Shown here piece after piece: positions 54,347-64,000 of a DNA stretch of 64,000 bases (the stretch's first letter is position 1; each line of letters begins with the position of its first letter). The notes beneath the pieces are model-generated. The model was given only the letters and a program-made list of their open reading frames with translations. It ran no database searches and was not told the DNA's origin. The DNA lies in assembly GCA_030762935.1 (NCBI GenBank), contig CM060893.1:10646001-10710000 (forward strand). Direction: 5' to 3'. A program made the position numbers and the translations under genes. This DNA is from Hymenopus coronatus. Taxonomy: Eukaryota; Arthropoda; Insecta; Mantodea; Hymenopodidae.

Positions 54347-56580
54347 AATTTAGTTGAGTCGATTTTGTAACACTACATCACTTACTTTTTTATTTCGGAA
54401 AACATGTTTCAGAAGCCATGTGCTTCCATTGTCAATTCCTTTGGTCGACTGCCGGCATCGCTTGCTGTGGTGGTTGTCTCTGTCCCTGGTGGTGGTTTGA
54501 TGAACCTCTGAATGAGTAGATCGCCTGGCGGGATTTCAAAATTGAAAACCTGATCTTGTTTTTCCAAATATATATGTTTCCCAAACTTTTAATTCTGTCT
54601 TCCTTGTGATGTTTTTGAGGATTTTTGGGCTTCTATTTATAGTGTGTTTCTCTTTCCAAAAATGCCAAGCTACTGCAGATTTGTCTTCTTGTTTGAGTTT
54701 AATATTTCTGTGGTGTTCTTTTGCCCTTGTTTTTATATTTCTTTTTGTTTGGCATGTAGATTTTTTCACAGTCATTACAGCTGAACTGGTATATTCCTGG
54801 TTTGTTTTCTTGTTGGATATCATCTTTTAATTTAGAATTTAAAATGTTTTTTATAGAGTAATTGTTTTTAGGGGCTAGAATGATGTTATGTCGTTTGAAG
54901 ATCCTCTGGAATTTGTAGAAAGTTGTAGGGTGGTATGTAAACTTCTTGTAGATCTTGTTTTCTTTCTGATTATGAGTGAGCGTGCTGACTTCTTTAATTC
55001 TCTTTCTATTTTTGGCCTTATTAACTTTTTTGTACACCAGTTCTGCCCGAAATCCATTCTCTGTAGCTATGTCCAATATTTTAGTAAGCTCCCATTGGTA
55101 TTCTGTTTTGCCCATTGGTACATTTACCAATCTGTGTGTAAGGCTGTTGAGTAAAGCATGCTGATGGGGAATGGGATTGTAACTCTTTTGTTTTATATAG
55201 CTGTTGGTGTGGGTAGGTTTTCTGTAGATGCCAAATGTAAGGTGATTATTAGTTTTGATGATTTTTTAGGTCGAGGAATGGTAGTTGTCCATCACATTCC
55301 TTCTCCATTGTGAACTTTATAGACTTTTCTTGCATATTTAGGAGTTTTAGTGCATCTTCTAGGTGTTTTTCTGGAACTATTGCAAAGATGTCGTCTACAT
55401 AGCGGTACCATATTTTGAACATCCAGGGGAATGCCTTCTTAATCCTAGTTTCCATAGTGCTCATGAAGAGATCTGCTAATATTGGTGACAGCAGGCTGCC
55501 CATAGCTAAACCAGATGTTTGTTTGTAATATTTCCCGTTAAATGTGATTAAATTGCGTTAAATTTTGATTTATGCACAGATTCGTTAATATGATGTATTC
55601 TCGGACTTCTTCTGTTGTTTTCCCTATTGCAAGTAACCAGTTTTTGATGTGGGATTGTATGCTTTCTGTAGGTATGCTTGGAAACAGAGCAGTAACATCA
55701 AAGGAAACTAACATATCAGTTTTTTCTAATTTTATGTCTTTAATTTTATCGATCAGATCTATAGTTTTTTATACTTGCTGTTTCAAATTTAGGGAAGGAA
55801 GAGAATCTGTTTGTTAACCATTTTGCTAGATTATATGTAGGTGCACTTATATTGTTTATAATTGGTCTCATTGCATTTCCCGGCTTGTGTATTTTTGGAA
55901 GGCCATAAATTTTGGGCAGAACTGGATTATCAACTTTAATTTTGCATTTTTCTTTTTTGTCTATTAGTTTACATTCTTGAATACTGGCATTTAATTTAAC
56001 TATACATTGGTTTAGAGGGTTCTTTTGTACTGTAGAGTATTCTTCTTTTTCTAAAAGGTTTCCATTCTTTCTACATATTCAGTTTTGTCCATAATTACTA
56101 TTGTGTTTCCTTTGTCAGCTGTGCTATAAATTACCGGTTTGCTTTTTAATGCTCTTATTACATTTTTTGGGGGGTTAGTTTTCTTTTTGCTTTCTATTGT
56201 TTCGATAATTTGGCAACATTCACTTTTTATTATGCTTTTATCAATATCATTTATGTGCTGGGTGGCTATTTGTATGTCTGCAATGTAATCGTCAATTTTA
56301 TCTGAAAAATCAACGCAAGTTTTCATCCCTTTGTTTAAGAAATCTAGTTCTGATTTGGTGAAGGTTTGGTTCGATAGGTTTTTGACGTTCATTTGTGGTG
56401 TGGATTTTCGAATTGGTTTTCTTTTCCCCTGTTCTTTGCACAGCTTTTCAAGTTTACGTTTTTGCGTTAAAGTTTTGTTTCTCATTTTGATGCTTAATTT
56501 AGCCAAAAGTAAACAGCAATATTTCTGTGCTGAGGCTGCAAGTAAGAGAAAACTCCTTCCAGCACCAGAAATTTAAGCAA
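54347..56580 (-). mobile_element. Penelope-like element, longest copy (2.2 kb)
   Basis: The minus strand in order: a basic N-terminal segment (KRKLEKLCKEQGKRKPIRKS) with 'STADKGNTIVIMDKTEYV' at about 56110; 'KIYGLPKIHKPGNAMRPIIN'; 'SFDVTALFPSIPTESIQ'; 'GLAMGSLLSPILADLFM'; 'YRYVDDIFAIVPEKHLEDAL' (the reverse-transcriptase active site) at about 55400; 'GQLPFLDLK'; a linker; and the GIY-YIG endonuclease at about 54780-54650. Frameshifts are present. One 2-bp deletion lies exactly in the YIG part (KIY followed by a frame change) when compared with the copy at 28 kb. The 3' end is the same as that copy's. Inactive as it stands. Confidence 0.9.
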
Positions 56581-56699
56581 GCCATCTTCTCAGAAGAGAA
56601 ATGAAAGCCATTTGCTAAACTTTAGGAGGAAAGAGTCTAGAAGCTGCTAGAGACAACTATCGATGAGGCATATATGTCAAGATGTTAGGTATACTGTAA

Positions 56700-57260
56700 A
56701 ATAAAAAAAAAGTGACAACAAAATCCTTGGAGGAAGGCAGATAACAATAGGACTGATAGCTATAACAGTGTGGCACTGAGTACCAAACCTTGAGCTAATC
56801 CAATCTCCTGAGTAAAATAGAAAAAATTGATCTCACACACACAAACATGAAATACCAGGACATTGAGAACTCCCAAATAAATATGTGGAGGTGACGACAA
56901 AAACTCTTAATGATCAATTGTAGCAAGAATGCCAGTCCTCCAACAACTTTCATAAGCTTTCTCCAAGTCAAAAAATATAGCCACAATCTGTTTCTTTCTC
57001 AGAAATCTATTGATAACATGCATCGTAAGAGACATCTGATAATCAATAGTGAAATGGTGCCAACAAAAACCATACTGCACAGCAGACCTTGAGATTCAAG
57101 CCACCATATTAACCACACATTTAGCATGCTTTCCATAAACTTGCAAATGCAACTGATTAGGGACTTTGACAGGAAATAGAAAGCAGTTGGTGATCCTTAC
57201 CAGATTTCAAAATTGGAACAACGGTGGTCTCATGTCAAACAGCAGGAAATACACCATCAT
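56700..57260 (-). pseudogene. LINE reverse-transcriptase fragment (Jockey-like)
   Basis: The minus-strand pieces are 'FLRKKQIVAIFFDLEKAYES' (compare FFDLEKAYDT), 'WRTGILATI' and 'QEIGLAQGLVLSATLL' (compare GVPQGSVLS-TLF), preceded by 'YGFCWHHFTIDYQ' (compare -GFR--HST-D). These are reverse-transcriptase motifs in the right order with stops between. The ~47-bp minisatellite directly adjoins. Confidence 0.65.
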
Positions 57261-57317
57261 ATCAGATAATTTATAAGAACTGAAGGAGAAAGTGCTTACT
57301 TCTGTAGGCAAATGCTG

Positions 57318-58180
57318 AAGTAACGACACATAGATGCCAGCTGGCAGAGGTCTGAATGCATAGCAGTAACCACATGCGCATGCCGTCGGACATAGGGGAA
57401 TACCTAGAAGTAGCGACATGTGTGTGCTGTCGGACATAGGGACTGAATGTCTAGAAATAGTGACATGTGCATGCCATCGAACACAGGCGCTGAAAGTCTA
57501 GAAGTAGCGACATGTGCATGCCATCAACATAGGGCCTAAATACCCAGCAATAGCGACCTGTGTATACTGTTGGACATATGAGTTGAATACCAGAAGTAGC
57601 AGCATGTGTGTGCCATCAGACATAGAGGCTGAATATCTGAAGTTAATGACATGTGCACCTATGACATCAAACATAAGACCTAAATACCTGGAAGTAGCAA
57701 CATGTGCATGCCATCAGACAGAAGTGCTGAATGTCTAGAAATAGGGACATTTATATGCCTTCAGACATAGGAGCTGAAGACCGAGAAGTAGCGACATGTG
57801 CATGCCATCGAACATAGGGGCTGAAGACCTACAAGTAGTGACACATGTATACCATCAGACATGGGAGCACAATACCCAGAAATAGTGACAAATGCATGTC
57901 ATTGGACATGGGAGCTGAATATCTAGAAGTAGCAACATTGTATGCTATCAGACATAGCAGCTGAATATCTAGAAGTAGCGACATTGTATGCCATCAGACA
58001 TAGGAGCTGAATATCTAGAAGCAGCAACATTGTATGATATCAAACATAGGAGCTGAATGTCTAGAAGTAGCGACATTGTATATTATCAGACATAGGGGCT
58101 GAATTCCAAGAAGTAGTATTATGTGTATGCTATTGGACATATAGGCTAAATGCCTAGAAGTAGCAAGAGCATGTTCTTGC
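57318..58180. repeat. ~47-bp minisatellite, about 18 units
   Basis: The unit is roughly GAAGTAGCGACATGTGCATG, then CCATCRRACATAGGRGCTGA, then ATATCTA. Units differ by substitutions and 1-4-bp indels. A sub-cluster at about 57915-58080 shares 'GACATTGTATG', a variant homogenised among neighbours. The unit length is not a multiple of three, so it is not a protein repeat. Confidence 0.9.
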
Positions 58181-60470
58181 TCATGGAACTTAAAAGGACA
58201 GTTGTAGTCCTACTCATTGAGTAGAATGATAAATCCTGAGCTTCCGCTGCCCAAGAGGAATAAAAGCTGGATTATAATTATCAGAACTAGAAACAACCTC
58301 TTTCATATGCTTTCGGCAATAATGGCCAGCTCTATCAGGGTGCAAGTTCCTACCCTAAGATAGGGTACATCACACAGTTTCACCTTACCAGTTATGTACC
58401 AAAGTCTGTCCCATACAAACGGATGTGGGCGCTGAGTTATTTAAGCTCTGCATGATACATCTGCATTACACATACACATCTGTACGTGGGGAATACACAC
58501 AAATAACACGGTAATTATAGAGAACTTGGGCCCCTCTAGAAATTAAACAAATTGTGGTTTGACTGTAAGTTTGGTTTACACTTACTACGTTTTCACCATT
58601 TTTTTTTATCGGAAAAGCTCTGTAATTAAGTTAGACGCTAATTTATTATGTGCGCGTAGCGATCCTTTTTGGTGAATATTTATGAAGTATGCTGCCTAGA
58701 AGGAGTAGAACATAAATAAAGAAGTCTTGTAGTACTTTTGCAATGTAAATATATAATAATACTACACACTATAGTGCCTAAAACCTGAGTTTCATTGTCG
58801 CAGGTAGGCGAACAGTGTTGTGGTATGCAACACCAGCATATATTGCTAGACGCTGTGCTGATGTATGACGAGTATGTTTCACGCAGATACAGCTGTTCAG
58901 TGAATTTTATTATGCAGAATTTCGGCCGCTCTAAAATCGAATGAAAGTAAGTGCGATTGATTGACTTTGTATTTATGATGACAATTTCAAAGCCTGTGGA
59001 TTTCAAATTTAGCGCGAGGTTAGGTTCCAATCCGTTTAGGTTAGTGTGTGTATATAAATTTATGTTTTTAATTTTATATCGTGGTAGTACCTCATTATCG
59101 ATATTTCCAACAACTCCTAACAGCGCAATGGATACATTAGTTTTTTAAACCATCTCCCCACCCATAATCCCTCTCTAACCACACCGATCCCGTTATAGTG
59201 CAAAACTGGCATAAGTCGCAGCGGAGAGAGTTAGCGGCCCAACTTGTAAATAATTACCAATAACACTAATTCACTTCAAGATAGCATCTTTTAATTCATT
59301 TATTACGTAAACCGATTGCTTAAATTATTCTGCAATAAAGGAAATCAAGGTAGCCCTTTCTGGTTTAATGTTGGGTACAAGTAGGAACGATGAATATAAA
59401 AACTGTAAAGGAATAACAGTTTTGTTTCTGTTTTAGCATTTGAAGAGTTTTGTAGATTATTATGTTACAATTTTTTCTTCACATGTAAGAGACAATCGCA
59501 CTTTAGGGAATGAACCATATCTTTAATAACATTACCTAAGGTCAACTTTTCTTCACTAAAAACAACTAATTTTATAACATAACCTATCTTTCAGCTTATT
59601 AGGTTTTCATGTTAAGCATCAGTTTTCACATAGAATGTATGATATCTAGTGCTCTATATTACTAAAGTATCAATTGAAACTCTTGCCGATATGAAAATTC
59701 AGCTTTATTTAACATTTTCGTCATACCTTTCCATTATTGCTTATGGGAGAGGTCGAACTTTTCTACCTCGGTCACGTGACTTCGTTTCAACTCTTAGCAA
59801 GGGAGAGGTTGGGCCATGCTCTATCTTATATTATATGCTTAAAGTTGCTAGCACACAACAGCACCCATCCTACACAATTAATATCTATCTTTTGCGTAGC
59901 TTCATTTTCTGCAAGAATTGAAACCACTATTATACTGCTAACCAAATAAGAACCCACTTTTCAAGAACATTAAATTACAAGCTACTATTGTAACCTCACA
60001 TGCGAAAAAAAATAACACAATTCAATATCCACATTTCTTGCACTATTGTTTCCGTTGTTTTATAAGATATTTACACAAAACTTAATGTGTAATTCAAGCT
60101 CAAACATACCTGTCGTTATTGGTCAAGAAACACGCTTTCTCCTTCTTCGGTTTATTCATAGACGCTTGGACGCTTGCTTCCTTAATGTTCCTACTTTGTA
60201 GTTAGCGGCGAGCATAGAGTTTCAATGGGAAGCATTTTCCTCTCTATGGCAGGAGTAGTTGAGTAGTTTGTTCATTGTGCTTTGTGATTTAGAGAGAATA
60301 GATAGGATCTGCGTTAATGTTGGTGAAGAATATTTATGCCATGCTACCATTTGTGGTTATACGCATTAAGATGAGTAGGGATTTTGTGGGTTAAATATAC
60401 ACACAAAAATAAGACTTTGTATGTTATATGCCAATTAAGCAGTACATTTAGACTGTAGTTTTTAAACCAT
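58181..60470. other. intergenic, nothing firmly recognised
   Basis: It could hold the untranslated first exon of gene B, but I cannot identify one. At 58190-58350 the minus strand reads 'HMKEVVSSSDNYNPAFIPLG', possibly more of the adjoining LINE. Confidence 0.35.
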
Positions 60471-60474
60471 TATA

Positions 60475-60745
60475 ATGGTGAATACGTGTGTGATGTTTGG
60501 TTGTGGTTTCTCGTATAGCAGAAGAAAACAAGTAAAATATTTCAATACTTAGGTTAGGGTACTTATTAAAGCGAAATGTAGAGTATAAGTTTTAAACCAG
60601 TAAATTGTCAATATGTCTGTGGCGTTTGGTTATATCTGGTATAGCAGAAGCAAAAAGAAGGAAAGGGAAATTCGCAAACAAGATTGGCAACCTACTCGGG
60701 TTTATAAAAAAACATCTTGCTTATTTGTCCATTCAGCAATTATAG
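60475..60745 (+). pseudogene. duplicated THAP-like domain fragment
   Basis: The first copy opens at 60475 with MVNTCVMFGCGFSYSRRKQV followed by KYFNT-stop, resembling the start of a THAP zinc-binding domain (MV--C---GC). The second copy, about 138 bp downstream (60613), reads MSVAFGYIWYSRSKKKEREI then RKQDWQPTRVYKKTSCLFVH. Its second half recalls the THAP stretch 'I-RKDW-PSK-S--CS-HF'. The diagnostic Cys is lost in the second copy. No DNA transposase or other exon is visible nearby. Confidence 0.45.
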
Positions 60746-61369
60746 GTAGGCATAATCACTATCAAATTACGTACTAATTATACCGTGAGAATAGGGGCCG
60801 TGTTCCTCGGACACGGAATGCATCACATGCAGGCCACAGTGAAAAATCATTAAAATCTTTGGCGTCTCTCTGATGCTTATCACCCTGTTCTTGCTGTGCA
60901 CTTAAAAATTAGTCTAAGCCTTTCCCAAATAAATGTGTGCATGTTTACGTACTTACATCCTATATATGACTGCCACATGCATGTATTCAGTTTTTACAGT
61001 AGTTTTAGCCACGATGTTTACTCCAATAATATTAAATTAACAATAATGACTTCTGACAGGCCAAAATTGTATTAAATATTCCTTAAACTAGAGATCTCCA
61101 CCCTTCTTGTTGTTTTCTTAAAAAACTTGGAAAAAGAATTAATCAAACAGATGATGATGCTATTGTGTAAATGGTAGTATGTATAGACACAAGAAGGCGG
61201 CTGGTCACAAAATGTGCTTCAGCAAAACGCCAGTATTTCCGTCGTGTCTTGGATGATGGGTAAATCGCCACGGTACCAGGTTACTTTTTTTTTTTGCAGA
61301 TTTATCCTGCGATATAGTAGGTGTAGTATTATGGCAAACGATTTGTCTTTGTAACTGCTGAAAGGCGGT
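60746..61369. other. spacer, nothing recognised
   Basis: No supported feature. Confidence 0.4.
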
Positions 61370-61845
61370 TGATTGTTTCCCATGTCGTAAGGCGAGAAAT
61401 AATCATAGGGAAAGTAATGGCATAATTTTCTGGGGAACATGTTATGAGACTGAACAAATATTTAAACTACAGAAAAGGGCAATTAGAAAAAAAAAGTGGC
61501 AAGGATGGTCGGTGCTCATGTAGAGCTCTTTTCATAGAACAAAAAATATTGCATCTTACTTACGTATTGATATTGGAGACAGTAAGTTATGTTAAACAAA
61601 TGTACAATCAGCTTAAAATAAATCAAAACCTCCATCAATATAGCACTCGACAAAGGATGCACTACATGTTCAGTTCTGTAGAACTAACAAAACTAAAACT
61701 AATGTAAAGAATTTGGGTATTAGACTATTTAACATATTACCTCAGAATATTAAAGTAATTACTAAAATCCGCCATTTTCAAAAACGTTTAAAATCGTTCC
61801 TACTACTGCACACATTTTATTCCATAGATGAGTATGTATCATATT
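61370..61845 (+). pseudogene. LINE C-terminal reverse-transcriptase fragment
   Basis: Across frameshifts the plus strand reads 'NGIIFWGTCYETEQIFKLQK', 'RCSCRALFIEQKILHLTYVL', 'ILETVSYVKQMYNQL', 'HQYSTRQRMHYMF' and 'IRLFNILPQNIKVITKIRHF' plus QKRLKSFLLLHTFYSIDEY. This is the familiar tail of a group of non-LTR elements (YGI-FWG; CR-LF--L-IL-L---YI-E; YNTR; LP--IK; F---LK-FLL---FYS-DE). Confidence 0.75.
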
Positions 61846-61983
61846 GTACAAATACCATGAGTTAATACATCTGTGTTATAGTGTGTTTTCAAAATATAGA
61901 ATTACTAGCTCTAAACTTAATGATGTGTAATTGAAAATTGTTTATTATCTTATCATTTAGCTACAGTACTACAGGATTTCCTG

Positions 61984-62745
61984 CTTCAGGTTGATTGGTG
62001 ATGATATTGATGTCTGCGGCGGCTACGGAGGTGTTTTCCGGGCTGGCTGCGGTGTTGTTTGCCTCCTCTTAAGTTAAAGTGGGCACTGGGCTTGCTCGGT
62101 GTAGTGGCCGTGCCTCCGCAGGAATTATAGAACCGGTCGGCGAAGGTTGTGCCCAGTATATTCGGTGGTTGTGGTAGCGGCCCCACAATAGTGGCAGCGC
62201 GGCGATGAGGAACAGGCTTCCTGGCTGTGACCATACTCACAGCAGCGGCAACAGGGTCAGTGGTGTTCCTGTTGGCTAACTTCGACGACCCTAACAAGGG
62301 CAACCCTGACGCCAAGGCAGCTTCCAGTTCAGCTCGGTCTAGTAGCTCCAGGTGTACAAGAGGTGTAGGTCCGCGGTCGCTGTTAATTCGGGTGGCTCTC
62401 GCACAGGAAGGCTACTAAGATTTCGCAGTAGCGATGACGAAAGATCGCGAATGACCCCCGAACCACGAAGGCGGCGTGGAGCTCTGCGGTGGCGGCGAAT
62501 GCGGTTGCAACTGCGGTTAAGATGTGCCACTCGCTGCAGCTGAAGCAGCGGCGGCAAGTGGCTTTGGTGATGTCGAGCGCGGCGAAGAGGCACGCTTACT
62601 CCCGTTGAAGTGACAGGCGGTGGAGATGCCGGAGAGCGCATCCTACCGGCGGATGCTGAAGAAGCGGCTGGCCTGCGCTGATGCTTTCTCTTCGGCTTCT
62701 CGAAGAGAATCCGTCACATATGGTGGAGGCTTCCTGGCCTTTTTG
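61984..62745 (-). pseudogene. LINE ORF1 fragment with zinc knuckles (GC-rich)
   Basis: The minus strand encodes an Ala/Pro/Ser/Arg-rich region (starting PPPYVTDSLREAEEKASAQA near 62725), then near 62250 'CCRCCEYGHSQEACSSSPRC' followed by HYCGAA. This gives one clear C-x2-C-x4-H-x4-C knuckle and part of a second. That order is typical of ORF1 in Jockey/I-type LINEs. Several frame changes. The GC content is far above the surroundings. Confidence 0.5.
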
Positions 62746-62759
62746 TTCTTTTTTTATTT

Positions 62760-63590
62760 TATCTATACGTGCTATGTATATAGTGTATAGAGAAGGTATT
62801 GCACTCCACCAAAAATTCGATACCGAGATTTCACCGGAAATATCCAAAAAAATGTATTTTCAGAAAAAGGTCCATGTGTCTGTAAACCTGATAACTCAAA
62901 AACGAAAAGTCTGTAAAATACCAAACTTGGTATTTAAGTTTAGTATTTTACAGGGGTGCGACACGAAGACTTTGAGAAAAATCCCCCACCCCAAACTACC
63001 CTTTACATGGAACTTTTTTCGAAAATTTTGATTTTCTAAAAATGGCTAACGATTTTGATTAAAATATTATATTAAAGATATTTACCTGACAAATAAAATG
63101 TATATTTTAAATTTTCTGGGAATAGCCTCTGAAGACTACTTTGTTCTGGGTCAATTTTACGGAATTTTGCATAACTGATAAACTGTAAGAGATGAACAAA
63201 ACCTTACCATACAATAAATGTAGAGCACTTTAAAACACACAATTTATGTTATATACGTTATTTTCGTGGAGTTGATTGTTTTTTAGATATTCCTTGTTTT
63301 TGGTTTCAGCTATAAAAAACATACTTTTCTCATACATGACTTTGTGAACTCGTGTCCATACAAACAAAGGAAATTCAGTCACGTAGCAACCAGCTTTTGA
63401 CCATCACTTTAACCTATGGTACTCACTTATTTCGCTTCTACTTACAAGGAAGCAAGTAATCAGACTATTTTTTTTCGATTAGCAGGAAGTAAATATAAGC
63501 ATAAGCTTTTTAACAATAATTTATTGCAGAGTTGTAGAGAAAGTCATGTGAATGGAACACATAAGATTTTTTATTTTAGAGGTAGGGTTC
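62760..63590 (+). repeat. repeat X copy 2, uninterrupted
   Basis: The best contiguous copy, about 830 bp. The left edge is an imperfect palindrome (62761-62794, CTATGTATATAG core), the middle reads 'CCCCACCCCAAACTACCCTT', and the right end reads 'GTGAATGGAACACATAAGA'. No conserved open frame. The site equivalent to the mariner insertion in copy 1 is empty here (about 63255). Confidence 0.8.
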
Positions 63591-64000
63591 GATCCTGGGC
63601 CTCTTACGTATAACAGGTGTTGTAAATGCTCCAAGCTGGTGTGCGTAATACGGTCCTCGTCTGTCTTAAATATACAGATTTGTTATTACAATATCCAAGT
63701 GATTGCCCCATCAATGTTGAAGTTTGCAAAATCATTAAGGAATATTAACACTCTTTAGAGGGCAGTGTTCAAAGTTATAATTTCAAATGTTAAGGAAATA
63801 TCCTCTGATTTAGCCGATTTGTATTTAACTATGTAGTCTAAAATTAGGGCCAGAATTAGCCATAGGATTCGAGGTTACTTTCCTATTAAACAAAGTGCTT
63901 GAAATTTAGCTGACATTGTCTCCTAAAGCCCTTAGATCTCTGACAAAGTCCAGTTTTAGTCATCACTAGAAAGTATTACCATACCTAACACTAATTTTCA
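63591..64000. other. spacer; possible SINE scrap
   Basis: 'GGGTTCGATCCTGGGC' near 63586-63602 looks like a tRNA box B, but no box A or body could be supported. Confidence 0.3.

Noticed and set aside
54606..55154. Open frames on the plus strand through the PLE
   Set aside because: They are antisense shadows of the minus-strand PLE, which has clear reverse-transcriptase and endonuclease motifs.
57318..58180. Possible CRISPR array
   Set aside because: The repeats are contiguous ~47-bp units without unique spacers, and the context is a eukaryotic genome. It is a minisatellite.
59010..59050. Insect telomere repeat (TTAGG)n
   Set aside because: Only scattered GGTTAGGTT-like words occur, with no tandem run.
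62227..62543. GC-rich plus-strand frames as genes or a CpG-island promoter
   Set aside because: The minus strand carries zinc-knuckle motifs typical of LINE ORF1, and the plus frames are Arg/Ser-rich shadows.

Overview
This is an AT-rich eukaryotic window, most likely from an insect with a large, repeat-laden genome. The evidence is spliced genes with GT-AG introns, C2H2 zinc-finger genes with an N-terminal 'MD-K--DPLSDDT' leader, many mariner, hAT, Penelope-like (PLE), Gypsy and non-LTR fragments, and several tRNA-derived SINE families. I see no bacterial-style operons, rRNA or intact tRNA genes. The species cannot be named from the sequence alone.

The backbone is a tail-to-tail pair of paralogous zinc-finger genes. 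Gene A (+) has coding exons 9591-10052, 12835-12866 (a 32-nt microexon) and 19009-20617, predicted at 700 aa with 16 fingers. Gene B (-) has coding exons 52619-52086, 49620-49589 (also 32 nt) and 33357-31944, predicted at 659 aa with 14 fingers. Intron phases, the microexon, the acceptor just upstream of the start codon, the N-terminal leader and the finger linker (HEGKKP rather than TGEKP) agree between the two. An intronic tandem repeat is also shared, so the duplication included introns. Gene A has lost fingers from its 3' end: at least two decayed fingers follow its stop codon, and scraps of more follow a foreign insert.

Almost everything else is mobile or repeated DNA. 1-9.5 kb: a decayed mariner, an LTR fragment, an old repeat called 'X' here, and a 1.6-kb Harbinger-like element with clear terminal inverted repeats and a TTA duplication. 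Gene A introns: ~85-bp and ~180-bp tandem repeats, a deleted mariner, LINE pieces, another tandem array, and a hAT element ending about 90 bp before the last exon. 21-32 kb (between the genes): SINEs, two PLE copies, an AT-rich tandem array and a mariner 5' fragment. Gene B's large intron (33.4-49.6 kb): a nearly intact mariner whose transposase frame lacks only its start ATG, PLE fragments of two lineages, a Gypsy gag-protease fragment, a deleted Gypsy with both LTRs nested in repeat X, SINEs, and another decayed mariner. 52.6-64 kb: an inverted PLE dimer, a 2.2-kb PLE, LINE fragments, a ~47-bp minisatellite of about 18 units, a duplicated THAP-like fragment, a GC-rich LINE ORF1 fragment, and a second copy of repeat X that provides an empty site for the intact-frame mariner.

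The two zinc-finger proteins are probably nuclear DNA-binding regulators. Their N-terminal halves carry repeated psi-K-x-E motifs (candidate SUMO sites) and differ between paralogs by a 66-bp in-frame duplication. All gene models and repeat boundaries come from reading the sequence by eye. Family names rest on recognisable motifs, not on searches.
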